Assembly (NCBI GenBank): GCA_905234365.1
Contig: CAJOHI010000008.1
Span: 1 to 56,323 of the forward strand
Origin: an uncultured Selenomonadaceae bacterium
Lineage (GTDB): Bacteria > Bacillota > Negativicutes > Selenomonadales > Selenomonadaceae
Direction of reading: 5' to 3'
DNA: 56,323 bases
The number at the start of each line of letters is the position of its first letter. Positions within the stretch are counted from its first letter, which is position 1. Below are positions 1-8,161 of this stretch, piece by piece. Under the pieces are notes generated by a model. The model ran no database searches and had not been told where the DNA came from. It saw only the letters and a program-made list of their open reading frames with translations. The position numbers and the translations under genes were made by a program.

Positions 1-2
1 AG

Positions 3-1568
3 ATTTCACTCGCAGATATTGTCACTGACAGCAAGGGCAAAGTTACCGTCAAGGATTACCTTGTACAAGGTTACGGCCAAGCAACTCAGAGCGTTGCAAC
101 CAACGATTCTGACACGATTGATACCACCGGCATTTACAGCGGACTCTATCCTGGCGTAACTGCACTCAATGCAAGTGGCGCAACTAAGGCTAAGACCCTT
201 ATCTTCGGCACTGCAATTACTCAGGCAGTCGGCGGCTCTGGTGCAGACAGCATTACTGCTAACATGGGTACCGGCGATGTATCAATCACTGGTGGCAACG
301 GTGCAGACTTCTTCCACATTGCATTCGGTACGAGCGCTGCTGACTTGGCGGCACATGCAACCGCAACAATCACCGACTTTACCTACAACTCCAACGCTAA
401 AAAGAGTGACGCTGTCAGCCTTACCGGCGGCAGCGAAAGCTCAAGCTGGAAGCTCGAAGACTATGGCGCCAACTACGACTTCGTTAACAGCAACAAAGAC
501 GTTGTTGTACACTTCGGTTCCAACAATGTCTACTTCAAAGACGCCGGCGACGGTTCCTCTAATGGTGCAACCGCAAATCTCAAAGTCAATGGTACAGATT
601 ATCTCGTCAGTGATAAAGTTAATGTTGTCCTTTCAGCTAAGGCAACCACCAAGACCTTCGATGACGCTAATATCACCAGCCTCGACGCAAGCAAGAGCGC
701 CAATGCAGTCACACTCACACTCGGCACCAGCAATAAGTCATTCACTAACTTCGTTGGTTCTAAGCTTGGTGATAACCTCAACTTTGGTCAGACTGGCGAC
801 TCCAACACCAACACCATAAATGCAACACTTGGTGCGGGTAATGATAACGTCACTGTTGGTGGAGGCACGCTGAATATTAACTACACTGGTGGTGCTGATA
901 AGTTCACCGGCGATATCTCTAAGGTCAGCATCAGCAATGCAACTTGGACTTCATTGTCAGCAGGCGGCGTGACGACCAACTTCACTGCTACGGGTAGTAA
1001 GACTGGTAGAGAACATGACTACGATGATAATGGCAGCGCATTCTACGCTATCGGTACTGCAAGTGTCAATGATGTCACACTTGTTACAAAAGGCGCCGGC
1101 ACTGTCCAGTTGAGCAATAGTGCAAGCGTTGCAACTATCACTCAAACTATCACCAGAACAACCAACACAGCAGGTAACGCTGAGCAATTGGGAACAGACG
1201 GCAGAACCGTAATTACTCAGGCTAAGGCTTCAACCTACGACTGGACTCGTGTCTTCAAGATCAAAACTGTCAACGGTATTGAATTTGAATACGCAACAGA
1301 AACCCAGAAGAACTCCGCAACCAACCCATGGTCGAGTAGTGTTGCAGAAGCATCTTACACTGAGCGTGATGAGTTCTTCAGTGCAGCAGTCGATGACTTC
1401 GTACCACAAGAGGTTGACGATCTCGCTGCAATCACCACCAAGTCTGCAGATGATGCGGCGATAGCAGTTGACTACAGTGTCGACTACACAGGAGGCGCGG
1501 CGGCGGACGCAACTGCCGAAATTGCCTCTGCCTCTCAAGCAGCAGCCAGCAAGAAAAAACTGGAATAA
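3..1568 (+). CDS. Large secreted repeat protein, C-terminal part (5' end outside window)
   Basis: The reading frame is open from the first bases (codons begin at base 3) to a TAA at 1566-1568, so this is the last 520 or so residues of a longer protein. It is rich in Gly, Asn, Asp, Thr and Ser, poor in Cys, and has short RTX-like pieces (NATLGAGNDNVTVGGGTL, GGADKFTGD), as expected of an exported calcium-binding or surface-layer/adhesin protein. Codon use is clearly different from the rest of the window (AAC, GGC, ATC and CTC preferred), which suggests very high expression. The end (DDLAAI, VDYSVD, then SKKKLE) resembles the end of the giant RTX protein at 36896-42109, which suggests a shared export signal. 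No specific family is recognised. Adhesin, S-layer protein or secreted enzyme scaffold all remain possible. Confidence 0.6.
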   Translation: MSLADIVTDSKGKVTVKDYLVQGYGQATQSVATNDSDTIDTTGIYSGLYPGVTALNASGATKAKTLIFGTAITQAVGGSGADSITANMGTGDVSITGGNGADFFHIAFGTSAADLAAHATATITDFTYNSNAKKSDAVSLTGGSESSSWKLEDYGANYDFVNSNKDVVVHFGSNNVYFKDAGDGSSNGATANLKVNGTDYLVSDKVNVVLSAKATTKTFDDANITSLDASKSANAVTLTLGTSNKSFTNFVGSKLGDNLNFGQTGDSNTNTINATLGAGNDNVTVGGGTLNINYTGGADKFTGDISKVSISNATWTSLSAGGVTTNFTATGSKTGREHDYDDNGSAFYAIGTASVNDVTLVTKGAGTVQLSNSASVATITQTITRTTNTAGNAEQLGTDGRTVITQAKASTYDWTRVFKIKTVNGIEFEYATETQKNSATNPWSSSVAEASYTERDEFFSAAVDDFVPQEVDDLAAITTKSADDAAIAVDYSVDYTGGAAADATAEIASASQAAASKKKLE

Positions 1569-1576
1569 CCGCGACG

Positions 1577-1619
1577 ATTAACTAGATTGATTCGGAATTA
1601 ACAAACATTCCGTGTTAAT
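1577..1619 (+). other. Two-part stem-loop after the secreted-protein gene
   Basis: ATTAAC (1577-1582) can pair with GTTAAT (1614-1619), and inside them CGGAAT (1593-1598) pairs with ATTCCG (1607-1612). No T run follows, so this is more likely a structured 3' end or mRNA-stability element than a terminator. The real terminator lies 100 bases further on. Confidence 0.35.
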
Positions 1620-1718
1620 ATAACTTAATGAACTTAGTAAATTGGAAGATTGTCGCGTAAATATATCGGAAACCTGGTAAACTCTAACGTAACTCTTTGC
1701 AAATAACACTAATTTATA

Positions 1719-1749
1719 AGTCTCTCCGAGATTATGGAGAGGCTTTTTT
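1719..1749 (+). terminator. Intrinsic terminator of the secreted-protein gene
   Basis: CTCTCC (1722-1727) pairs with GGAGAG (1736-1741). Outer pairs extend the stem, which is followed by six T (1744-1749). It separates the upstream gene from the folD promoter. Confidence 0.85.
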
Positions 1750-1768
1750 GATGCAAAAAAATAAACCG

Positions 1769-1797
1769 TTGACTTTGCGGCGATTGTATAATATATT
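1769..1797 (+). promoter_or_regulatory. folD promoter
   Basis: TTGACT (1769-1774), 17-base spacer, TATATT (1792-1797). It lies directly downstream of the terminator and 31 bases before the folD start codon. A TATAAT at 1787-1792 is only 12 bases from the -35 and is less likely to be the -10. Confidence 0.55.
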
Positions 1798-1828
1798 TTA
1801 GGCACAAATTTAATTGGGAGTGATAAAC

Positions 1829-2689
1829 ATGATAGCAAAAATTTTGGAAGGTAAGTTATTTGCGGCTCAAATCAAAGAGGAAGCTAAAGCGGGCGTTGAG
1901 GAAATTAAGTCCGCATTTGGGATAACGCCTTCGCTGGCAGTAGTGATTGTCGGCGAGAATCCGGCGTCAAAAGTCTACGTCCGCAATAAGCATAAGACCT
2001 GCGAAGAACTGGGCATATTGAGTGAGGTTATCGAGTTGCCGGAAACGATAACCAAAGACGAGTTGATCACTGAGATCGACAAACTCAACCTTGACAAAAA
2101 AATCAACGGCATACTGGTGCAGCTTCCATTACCTGCAGCGATTAAAGCACACGAGGAAGAAATTTTAAACCGCATTGATCCGCTAAAAGACGTTGACGGC
2201 TTCCACCCTTACAATGTCGGCAGACTGGTCACCGGTTCACCGACTCTGGTACCATGTACACCTGCCGGCTGTATCAAGATGTTAGATTTGGCAGGCATTG
2301 AAATTGACGGCAAGCGTGCAGTGATTATCGGGCGCTCAAATATCGTCGGTAAGCCAATGCTGCACTTGTTGATGTCGCGGCATGCAACGGTAACGGTTTG
2401 CCATTCGCATACAAAAAACTTGCCCGAAGTCACAAGGGAAGCTGATATCCTCGTTGCGGCTATGGGCAAGCCGAATTTCGTAACGGCGGACATGGTTAAA
2501 GCCGGTGCCGTCGTCGTTGATGTTGGGATTAATCGAATTGCGCCTAAAAAGTTGGTTGGTGATGTCGATTTTGAGAGTGTCAAGGAAATTGCAAGTGCGA
2601 TAACTCCGGTACCCGGCGGCGTAGGTCTGCTTACAGTCGCAATGCTCATGCAAAATGTCATTAAAGCCGCGAAGTTGCAAGTACATTAA
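1829..2689 (+). CDS. folD: Bifunctional methylenetetrahydrofolate dehydrogenase / methenyltetrahydrofolate cyclohydrolase FolD
   Basis: FolD interconverts 5,10-methylene-, 5,10-methenyl- and 10-formyl-tetrahydrofolate in the cytoplasm with NADP, feeding purine and formyl-methionine synthesis. The product is 286 residues, the normal size. Visible family motifs are the substrate-binding segment ending in YVRNKHKTCEELGI, the QLPLP motif, KDVDGFHP, the Rossmann segment GRSNIVGKPM and the C-terminal PVPGGVGLLTVAML. The start is set at ATG 1829 because GGGAGTG (1816-1822) lies just upstream; the TTG at 1814 overlaps that site. The gene has its own promoter and is convergent with addA across a hairpin-rich gap. 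Confidence 0.96.
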   Translation: MIAKILEGKLFAAQIKEEAKAGVEEIKSAFGITPSLAVVIVGENPASKVYVRNKHKTCEELGILSEVIELPETITKDELITEIDKLNLDKKINGILVQLPLPAAIKAHEEEILNRIDPLKDVDGFHPYNVGRLVTGSPTLVPCTPAGCIKMLDLAGIEIDGKRAVIIGRSNIVGKPMLHLLMSRHATVTVCHSHTKNLPEVTREADILVAAMGKPNFVTADMVKAGAVVVDVGINRIAPKKLVGDVDFESVKEIASAITPVPGGVGLLTVAMLMQNVIKAAKLQVH

Positions 2690-2982
2690 CTTTCTTTGAG
2701 TGAGTTAGCGTTCTTATTATTACTAACTTTCTTTGAGTGAGCAAAGAAAGTTACAAAGAAACTCACATACTTTTGTAAAAGTATGCAAAACAAGTGTCCG
2801 GCTTTAGTTTGACTGGTGGCTAAAGTCGGGACGCGGTTGAGTAGGCGAGCGGCCGCTGAACGAAGTGAAGCAAAAGCCGCCGCCGGAGGTTGCATTATCA
2901 CTAGGTAACGGCGCGTTTGGCTTTGCATACTTTACCTTAAAGTATGCGGCTTTTTGCAACTTTTTGGCCGGTCAAAAAGTTG
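2687..2982. repeat. REPIN/MITE-like element: two inverted double-hairpin units
   Basis: Four near-perfect hairpins fill this gene-free stretch: ACTTTCTTTG/CAAAGAAAGT (2726-2751), CATACTTTT/AAAAGTATG (2766-2785), GCATACTTTA/TAAAGTATGC (2925-2947) and CAACTTTTTG/CAAAAAGTTG (2957-2982). The right-hand pair, read on the minus strand, has the same order and related sequence as the left-hand pair: a hairpin of the ACTTT...AAAGT type, then a CATACTTT hairpin, then GCAAA. So the two ends are inverted copies around a more GC-rich core (about 2790-2920). An 18-base direct repeat (2687-2704 and 2724-2741) precedes the left unit. The hairpins may also terminate folD and addA from both sides. No transposase is present. 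Confidence 0.5.
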
Positions 2983-2984
2983 AT

Positions 2985-3053
2985 ATCAATCATGCTATCA
3001 ATCATGCTAACATTGCCTGTCAAAAATTTGAACTATTCATGCTAACATTGCTA
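2985..3053. repeat. Short direct repeats around ATCATGCTA
   Basis: ATCAATCATGCT occurs at 2985-2996 and again, in tandem, at 2997-3008. A third, shorter copy (CATGCTAACATTGC) lies at 3039-3052 and repeats the 3004-3017 segment. The block lies between the double-hairpin element and the addA stop codon. It looks like local duplication; no function can be assigned. Confidence 0.4.
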
Positions 3054-3088
3054 ATAAATATCAAAAATGACGAATAAATGACAAAATT

Positions 3089-6000
3089 TCACATCGACAC
3101 CAGCAAACCACCATTCAACATGTAAAGATACCTTTCAGTGACAGACCTTTTAACTATCGCCTCTATCGCCTCGCCGTAAAGTTCAATCTGTAGCTTGTAC
3201 TTGTCTCGCATGCGCCCGGCAGCAGTGATGTCGCCGTTATCAATCCTGTCGGTCTTGTAATCAATCAGTACAAAGTTATCGCCGTCCTTAAAAAGGACAT
3301 CAACAATACCTTGTATAAAAATTTTGTCGTCAACATTCGGGAAAAATCTTGACGCTTCAATCAGTCGACTAAATGGCAGCTCGCGATAAATTTCGTCGGA
3401 ATGAATCATGCGCTGACCAATTTCACTTGCGAAAAATTTAGCGGCATTATTTTTGCGAACGATTGACGCCTGCTCAGAAGTAAAAATTTTTTGCTCAATC
3501 ATAAAGTCAATTTGCTGTTTGATACCTTTTGCACTCAAGTCGCCGCTTAGGTCCAAACGCTGCATAACTCTGTGCATGAGCGTGCCATATTCAGCGCCGG
3601 TCAGTTTCTTTGAGCGCTCAAAATCCGGACGCCGATAAATAATTTCCTCGTCGGCAGTGTCATCAATCAAATTTCTGGTCAATCCTTCGTCATATTGGAC
3701 GCGCTCTTTTAATTCCGTCACCGACATTTTTGACGGTATACTTTTTTGCGTCAAGGTTGACACTTTGCGCTCAAGTTTCGACATGTCAACCGGCACTTCC
3801 TCGACATCTTCGGCAAGTTCCGGAGCTACTTCAATGCTTGAGGCGTCAATATTTGTAACTTGTATGCAGTCTGTCTCTTTTGAAAGCGCAAGTATTATCC
3901 AATCCAAAAATGAATTTGCACTCAGCGAAACGAATGCTGGCACCTTGTCAACGTTTCCATAGCGCTCATACTTTTCGTACTTTTCTGCCTTGCCTTTTTT
4001 TGTTCCGACTAATATCAATTTCTCTCTTGCTCTGGTCATTGCGACGTACAAAACTCGCAGTTCTTCCGCTTTCTGTTCTTCAGAGTTCTTTTGCGAAATG
4101 ACTTGTCGTGCAAGCGTCGGCACTCTAAGCGGTTCATTTTGCAGCGTTCTGTAAGGTCCAATTCCAAGTTGCCGATGTTTTAATAATAACTCAATGCTTT
4201 CGTCTCGTCTGTTAAAGTGCTTGCCAAGTTCCGCAATGAAGACCACCGGAAACTCAAGACCTTTGCTTTTGTGAATCGTCATGATTCGTACAACGTTTTC
4301 GTTTTCGCCTAAAGTTTTGGCGACTGATAAATCCGTGTTGAGTTCCTTGATCTTGCTGATGAATTTCAAGAATCGCGACAGTCCTCTAAACGCCGTAGCT
4401 TCATAGGCAGCCGCACGATCAACCAACATTCGCAAATTCGCCTGCCTTAAAACGCCTTTAGGCAGACCGCCTACATAGTCATAATATCCGGTTTCGCGAT
4501 AGATTGTTGAAATTAATTCCGGTACGCTGACTACTCTCGACAGTTCGCGCCACGAGTTAAATTTTTTTAAAAAGGTCAATGATTTTGTCAGTATTGACTC
4601 CGGCAAATTCAAAGGATTTATTTCAACCGTTGAAGCTGCCGCCGTCATCAGCAGTGTTGATAAGTCGTCACGTCTTGAGGCGATTTTAAGTAACGCAAGT
4701 TCTTCGGCGGTAAATTGTCCAATCGGCGAGAGCAGCACGGCGGCGAATGGTATGTCCTGCCTTGCGTTGTCCAAAATTGTGAGCAGCGATAACATTACGT
4801 TGATCTCAAGCGCTTTAAAATAAGTCTCGTCACCTATTGCATAAGCCGGTATCTGATTTTTTTTGAGTACGTCCATGACCTGCGCGGCGTTCATTTTTTG
4901 AGCACGCAGCAAAATTACTATGTCGCGGTATTTTATTGACCGGTAATTGTTGGTATTTATATCGAAAACCTGCGTATCGTTTGCCAGCAGTTCCTTTATG
5001 CGGTTCGCGATAACTTGGATTTCGCGTTCAATACTAATTGCAGCCTCAACCGTTTGAGGATTTCCGTCCTCATCAATCTCGTCCTCATCATTTTCGTCGT
5101 CATAGTCTTTCTCGCTGCTGTCATTAATCAGATAAAATTCCGTCGGGCTGTTCAACATTTTTTCTGATTCCGTCTCGTAATTTGCGCCGTAATAAAGGCA
5201 AGCTTCGTCGTTGTAGTCAATTTCCATTGCGTCTTTCGTCATGAGCCGCCTAAAAATAAAGTTGACGGCATTTAGAACTTCGATTCGACTGCGAAAATTT
5301 TTTGAGAGGTCAATTCTAACGCAGTCATCTTGCAAAGGGTAATTGTTGTACTTATCCAAAAAAATTTCCGGATCGGCAAGGCGAAATTTATAAATGCTCT
5401 GCTTAACGTCGCCTACAGCAAAAAAATTAGCTCTGCTCGGATCGGCAATGGTGCTTAAAATCTCGTTCTGAACGTCGTTGATGTCTTGATATTCGTCAAC
5501 CATGACGGCCTGATATTTTTTCCGCAACGCCTTAGCGGTGGCTTTGTCAGCGAGAATCTCAAGTGCAAAATGTTCCATGTCGTTGAAGTCAATTATAGCT
5601 TTGTCGCGTTTTGCGGCGGCGTAGGCGTTTGAAAATTCAATCGTAACATCTGACAGAATCTCAACCGACGGTTTTAATTCTCTGATATCCTCAAGCAATT
5701 CTTCTTCGGACGCAAAAAAATATCTGTTACGAATGTTTTCGACAGCGGTTTTGTATTCCTCACGATTCGCCTTTATAGTTTCCTGCATGTCCTTATCAAC
5801 TTTGTTGCTCTGCTTCGTCAATTTCAAAAATGGTGACTTTTTGTCTTGAGGATTCAGCAAGTTAAAAAGTCGGTTCCAATTCCTTGCCGATAATGCGGAC
5901 TTTAGTTCCACGAATAAGTTATAGTCAGCTTCAATCTGCTTGAGGTAAATTTGATACGTGTCCGAAAGATTTTTAGTGTCTTCGCAATCGTCATAGGCGG

Positions 6001-6676
6001 TCAAAATCGTAGCCTCAATATGCTTCATCGCCAAATCATACCAGACGGTGCTTTTAATGTTGGCGTTTTCTGATATGTCGAAAGGCGCCGTTAAGTCTTT
6101 AAGCCATTTTTCGGGATAAGGCTGACTTTGTGAAAAGCTGTAGAGCGTCAAAATTATATCATGAAGTTTTGAATCACCTTTTTCGCTGCCGCCGAAGTCG
6201 TCAGAAAACTTTTTAAAGGTATCGCCGGCAGTGTCGTATTTTGACTCCAGCAGTTCCTCAATGACTTCCTGTTTGATTAGGTTCAATTCCTGTTCGTCTG
6301 CAACTCTGAATTTCGGGTCCAAATTTATTTTTGAAAAATTTCGTCTAAGCAGCATTTGACAAAAGGCATGTATTGTCATTATTGAGGCGCCGCTTATCAA
6401 AACCGACTGCCGTTCAAGGCGTTTGAGTGTTTCGAGGTCCTTTTCGTTTCGCAATGATTCATTAAGCGCCGAATGTATTCGCGAACGCATTTCCTGCGCT
6501 GCGGCATTAGTAAAAGTTACGACCAGCAATTTGTCAATGTCGTAATTGTCCTGCAGGATCATTTTCTTGATTCGCTCAACTAAAACTTTTGTCTTGCCTG
6601 AACCTGCTGCTGCCGCCACGAGCAGATTTTTGCCACGTGTATCTATGGCTGCTTGTTGTGCCGATGTAAAAAGCAT
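3089..6676 (-). CDS. addA: ATP-dependent helicase/nuclease subunit A (AddA)
   Basis: AddA is the UvrD-like motor and nuclease subunit of the AddAB (RecBCD-equivalent) complex, which resects DNA ends for recombination. At 1195 residues it is close to the normal Firmicutes size. A Walker A loop (AAAAGSGKT) is at residues 21-29, the DExx-type motif (MVDEYQDIND) near residue 390, the late helicase motif (VMTIHKSKGLEFPVVF) in the second half, and a RecB-type nuclease motif (LIDYKTD) near residue 1140. The usual partner addB is not upstream (a radical-SAM gene is there) or anywhere in the window, which is unusual because addB and addA are normally adjacent. The start ATG at 6676 is preceded by GGTGGTGA. 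Confidence 0.93.
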   Translation of the reverse strand: MLFTSAQQAAIDTRGKNLLVAAAAGSGKTKVLVERIKKMILQDNYDIDKLLVVTFTNAAAQEMRSRIHSALNESLRNEKDLETLKRLERQSVLISGASIMTIHAFCQMLLRRNFSKINLDPKFRVADEQELNLIKQEVIEELLESKYDTAGDTFKKFSDDFGGSEKGDSKLHDIILTLYSFSQSQPYPEKWLKDLTAPFDISENANIKSTVWYDLAMKHIEATILTAYDDCEDTKNLSDTYQIYLKQIEADYNLFVELKSALSARNWNRLFNLLNPQDKKSPFLKLTKQSNKVDKDMQETIKANREEYKTAVENIRNRYFFASEEELLEDIRELKPSVEILSDVTIEFSNAYAAAKRDKAIIDFNDMEHFALEILADKATAKALRKKYQAVMVDEYQDINDVQNEILSTIADPSRANFFAVGDVKQSIYKFRLADPEIFLDKYNNYPLQDDCVRIDLSKNFRSRIEVLNAVNFIFRRLMTKDAMEIDYNDEACLYYGANYETESEKMLNSPTEFYLINDSSEKDYDDENDEDEIDEDGNPQTVEAAISIEREIQVIANRIKELLANDTQVFDINTNNYRSIKYRDIVILLRAQKMNAAQVMDVLKKNQIPAYAIGDETYFKALEINVMLSLLTILDNARQDIPFAAVLLSPIGQFTAEELALLKIASRRDDLSTLLMTAAASTVEINPLNLPESILTKSLTFLKKFNSWRELSRVVSVPELISTIYRETGYYDYVGGLPKGVLRQANLRMLVDRAAAYEATAFRGLSRFLKFISKIKELNTDLSVAKTLGENENVVRIMTIHKSKGLEFPVVFIAELGKHFNRRDESIELLLKHRQLGIGPYRTLQNEPLRVPTLARQVISQKNSEEQKAEELRVLYVAMTRAREKLILVGTKKGKAEKYEKYERYGNVDKVPAFVSLSANSFLDWIILALSKETDCIQVTNIDASSIEVAPELAEDVEEVPVDMSKLERKVSTLTQKSIPSKMSVTELKERVQYDEGLTRNLIDDTADEEIIYRRPDFERSKKLTGAEYGTLMHRVMQRLDLSGDLSAKGIKQQIDFMIEQKIFTSEQASIVRKNNAAKFFASEIGQRMIHSDEIYRELPFSRLIEASRFFPNVDDKIFIQGIVDVLFKDGDNFVLIDYKTDRIDNGDITAAGRMRDKYKLQIELYGEAIEAIVKRSVTERYLYMLNGGLLVSM

Positions 6677-6705
6677 TAAATCACCACCAAAAATTTGTCA
6701 TCATT

Positions 6706-6735
6706 ATTTTAGTTTAACCAACACCGCTGCGTCAA
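6706..6735 (-). promoter_or_regulatory. addA promoter
   Basis: On the minus strand: TTGACG (complement of 6730-6735), 18-base spacer, TAAAAT (complement of 6706-6711). It lies in the 68-base gap between the radical-SAM gene and addA, so addA can be transcribed on its own. Confidence 0.5.
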
Positions 6736-6744
6736 GAACAATAA

Positions 6745-7575
6745 TCAGCAATTACCGGCGTAAACGTAATTCAAGTAATTTTTTGCGACATTGACAAGGT
6801 TGTAAACCGTCTCAACCGGTGTCGGCGGCTTATTCGTAACCTTATAACGCGGAAAAAATCTGCTTATGTGCAGCGGAATATCTTCAGAAATTGATGATAG
6901 CCACTGCGCTTCGGCTTTCATTTCCTCAACGCCGTCGTTTTCACCAGGAATAATAAGCGTCGTAACCTCAATATGACAACTTTGCGCCGCAATTTCAATC
7001 GTCTTTTTAACGGTTTCAAAATTGCCGCCAATCCAATCGTAAAATTTAGCATTGAATGCCTTTAAATCAATGTTCATCGCGTCAATCAATGGCAAAATAT
7101 CGCGCAACGGCTTCTCGGCAACGGTTCCATTAGTGACAAGGACGGACTTCAGACCAACTTGATGTAACAATTTTGACGTATCTCTGACAAATTCGTAACT
7201 TATGAACGGTTCATTGTAAGTAAAGGCAACGCCAATATTGCCACGTTCGCGCTGCGCCAGGTCCAATGCCAAAGCCGTCAAGTTTTCCGGTGTAATATCT
7301 TTAGTATCGAAAGTTGAATCCGCCATTGAGATTGAATAGTTTTGACAAAATGGACAATTCAAATTGCAGCCGAAACTACCGACTGACAAAATCCAACTGC
7401 CGGAATGAAATCTATAAAGCGGTTTCTTTTCAATCGGATCAAGCGCAATCGAAGTCAATCGACCGTAATTTATATCAATTATATTTTCGCCGTCGTTCAT
7501 TCTTGCACGGCATTTTCCAACTTCACCTTCGTTTAAAATGCAATGGTGCGGACAAATTGGGCAAGTTTTTTTCAT
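6745..7575 (-). CDS. AmmeMemoRadiSam-type radical-SAM protein (COG1180, PFL-activase-like)
   Basis: The radical-SAM cluster motif CNLNCPFCQN (CxxxCxxC) sits near residue 70. It is preceded by an N-terminal segment with CPICPHHC and a further Cys (GKCRA), typical of the COG1180 proteins that accompany the AmmeMemo genes. YNEPFISYEF, VTNGT and IDLKAFN are family-typical strands of the partial TIM barrel. The open frame begins further upstream, but ATG 7575 is chosen because AGGT lies just before it and because the upstream extension would overlap ruvC. The physiological substrate of this family is not established. The partner MEMO1/AMMECR1-like protein is not in the window. The gene is probably cotranscribed with ruvC (22-base gap). 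Confidence 0.8.
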   Translation of the reverse strand: MKKTCPICPHHCILNEGEVGKCRARMNDGENIIDINYGRLTSIALDPIEKKPLYRFHSGSWILSVGSFGCNLNCPFCQNYSISMADSTFDTKDITPENLTALALDLAQRERGNIGVAFTYNEPFISYEFVRDTSKLLHQVGLKSVLVTNGTVAEKPLRDILPLIDAMNIDLKAFNAKFYDWIGGNFETVKKTIEIAAQSCHIEVTTLIIPGENDGVEEMKAEAQWLSSISEDIPLHISRFFPRYKVTNKPPTPVETVYNLVNVAKNYLNYVYAGNC

Positions 7576-7597
7576 TTTGGATACCTCACAAATAATT

Positions 7598-8092
7598 TTA
7601 TAAAATGTTACGCCATTGAAAATTGTCAACCGTATGAGCAGTGCAAATTGCAACGGCGAGAGCGTCCGCAACGTCGTCCGGTTTCGGTTCTTCGACAAGT
7701 TTTAACAGCTTAGTGACCATGTAAATGACCTGCTCTTTTGAGGCGCCGCCGTAACCTGTAACCGACTGTTTAATCTCATTCGGAGTGCGCTCAACAATTT
7801 CAACCTGGTTTTTGACGGCAGCGAGCAAAACTATTCCGCGAGCTTGACCAACAGGTATAGCCGTTGTTGAGTTGCGTCCGAAGAACAATTTTTCAATGCC
7901 GATAACTTCCGGTTGATAGTCTTTAATCATAGCGTCAAGTTCATCGTAAATTTTTTCAAGTCGGTCTTGCATTCTTGCTTTTGAACTCGTCGTAATTGCG
8001 CCGTACTTTAGCGCCGTCAATTTGCCGCCGTCATTTTCAATGAATCCGTAACCGCAAATCGCAGTACCAGGATCAATTCCGAGTAATATCAT
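7598..8092 (-). CDS. ruvC: Crossover junction endodeoxyribonuclease RuvC
   Basis: RuvC resolves Holliday junctions with RuvAB. The product has 164 residues, the usual length. It begins ILLGIDPGTAICGYG with the catalytic Asp in IDPGT; IGIEKLFFGRN holds the second acidic residue, and PDDVADALAVAIC near the end holds the last acidic pair. ruvA and ruvB, which often follow ruvC in Firmicutes, are absent here, and a radical-SAM gene takes their place. The start ATG 8092 is preceded by GGAG. It lies 69 bases downstream of yebC, with a hairpin in the gap. Confidence 0.95.
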   Translation of the reverse strand: MILLGIDPGTAICGYGFIENDGGKLTALKYGAITTSSKARMQDRLEKIYDELDAMIKDYQPEVIGIEKLFFGRNSTTAIPVGQARGIVLLAAVKNQVEIVERTPNEIKQSVTGYGGASKEQVIYMVTKLLKLVEEPKPDDVADALAVAICTAHTVDNFQWRNIL

Positions 8093-8104
8093 TTAAAAAA
8101 CTCC

Positions 8105-8138
8105 AAAAAAAATTCTCAACGCTTTTCAGTCACGTTGA
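8105..8138 (-). terminator. Hairpin plus T run between yebC and ruvC
   Basis: Read on the minus strand, TCAACG (complement of 8133-8138) pairs with CGTTGA (complement of 8116-8121) across an 11-base loop, and a T-rich run follows (A-rich on plus, 8105-8112). It may end part of the yebC transcripts and so lower ruvC expression. The 6-bp stem is weak. Confidence 0.45.
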
Positions 8139-8161
8139 AAAATTCCGTTGATCTGTCAACT

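Noticed and set aside
169..819. 216-residue open frame overlapping the first gene
   Set aside because: It is a +1-frame shadow of the codon-biased secreted-protein gene; Ser/Thr/Pro/Leu-rich with no ribosome site.
1230..1538. Cys-rich minus-strand open frame
   Set aside because: Antisense shadow of the same gene; no start signals, composition explained by the codon bias of the plus strand.
2985..3053. Tandem 12-base repeat as a CRISPR array
   Set aside because: Only two tandem copies and one partial, no spacers of regular length, no cas genes.
2865..3077. 70-residue open frame in the folD-addA gap
   Set aside because: It runs through the hairpins of the repeat element, has no ribosome site and no recognisable product.
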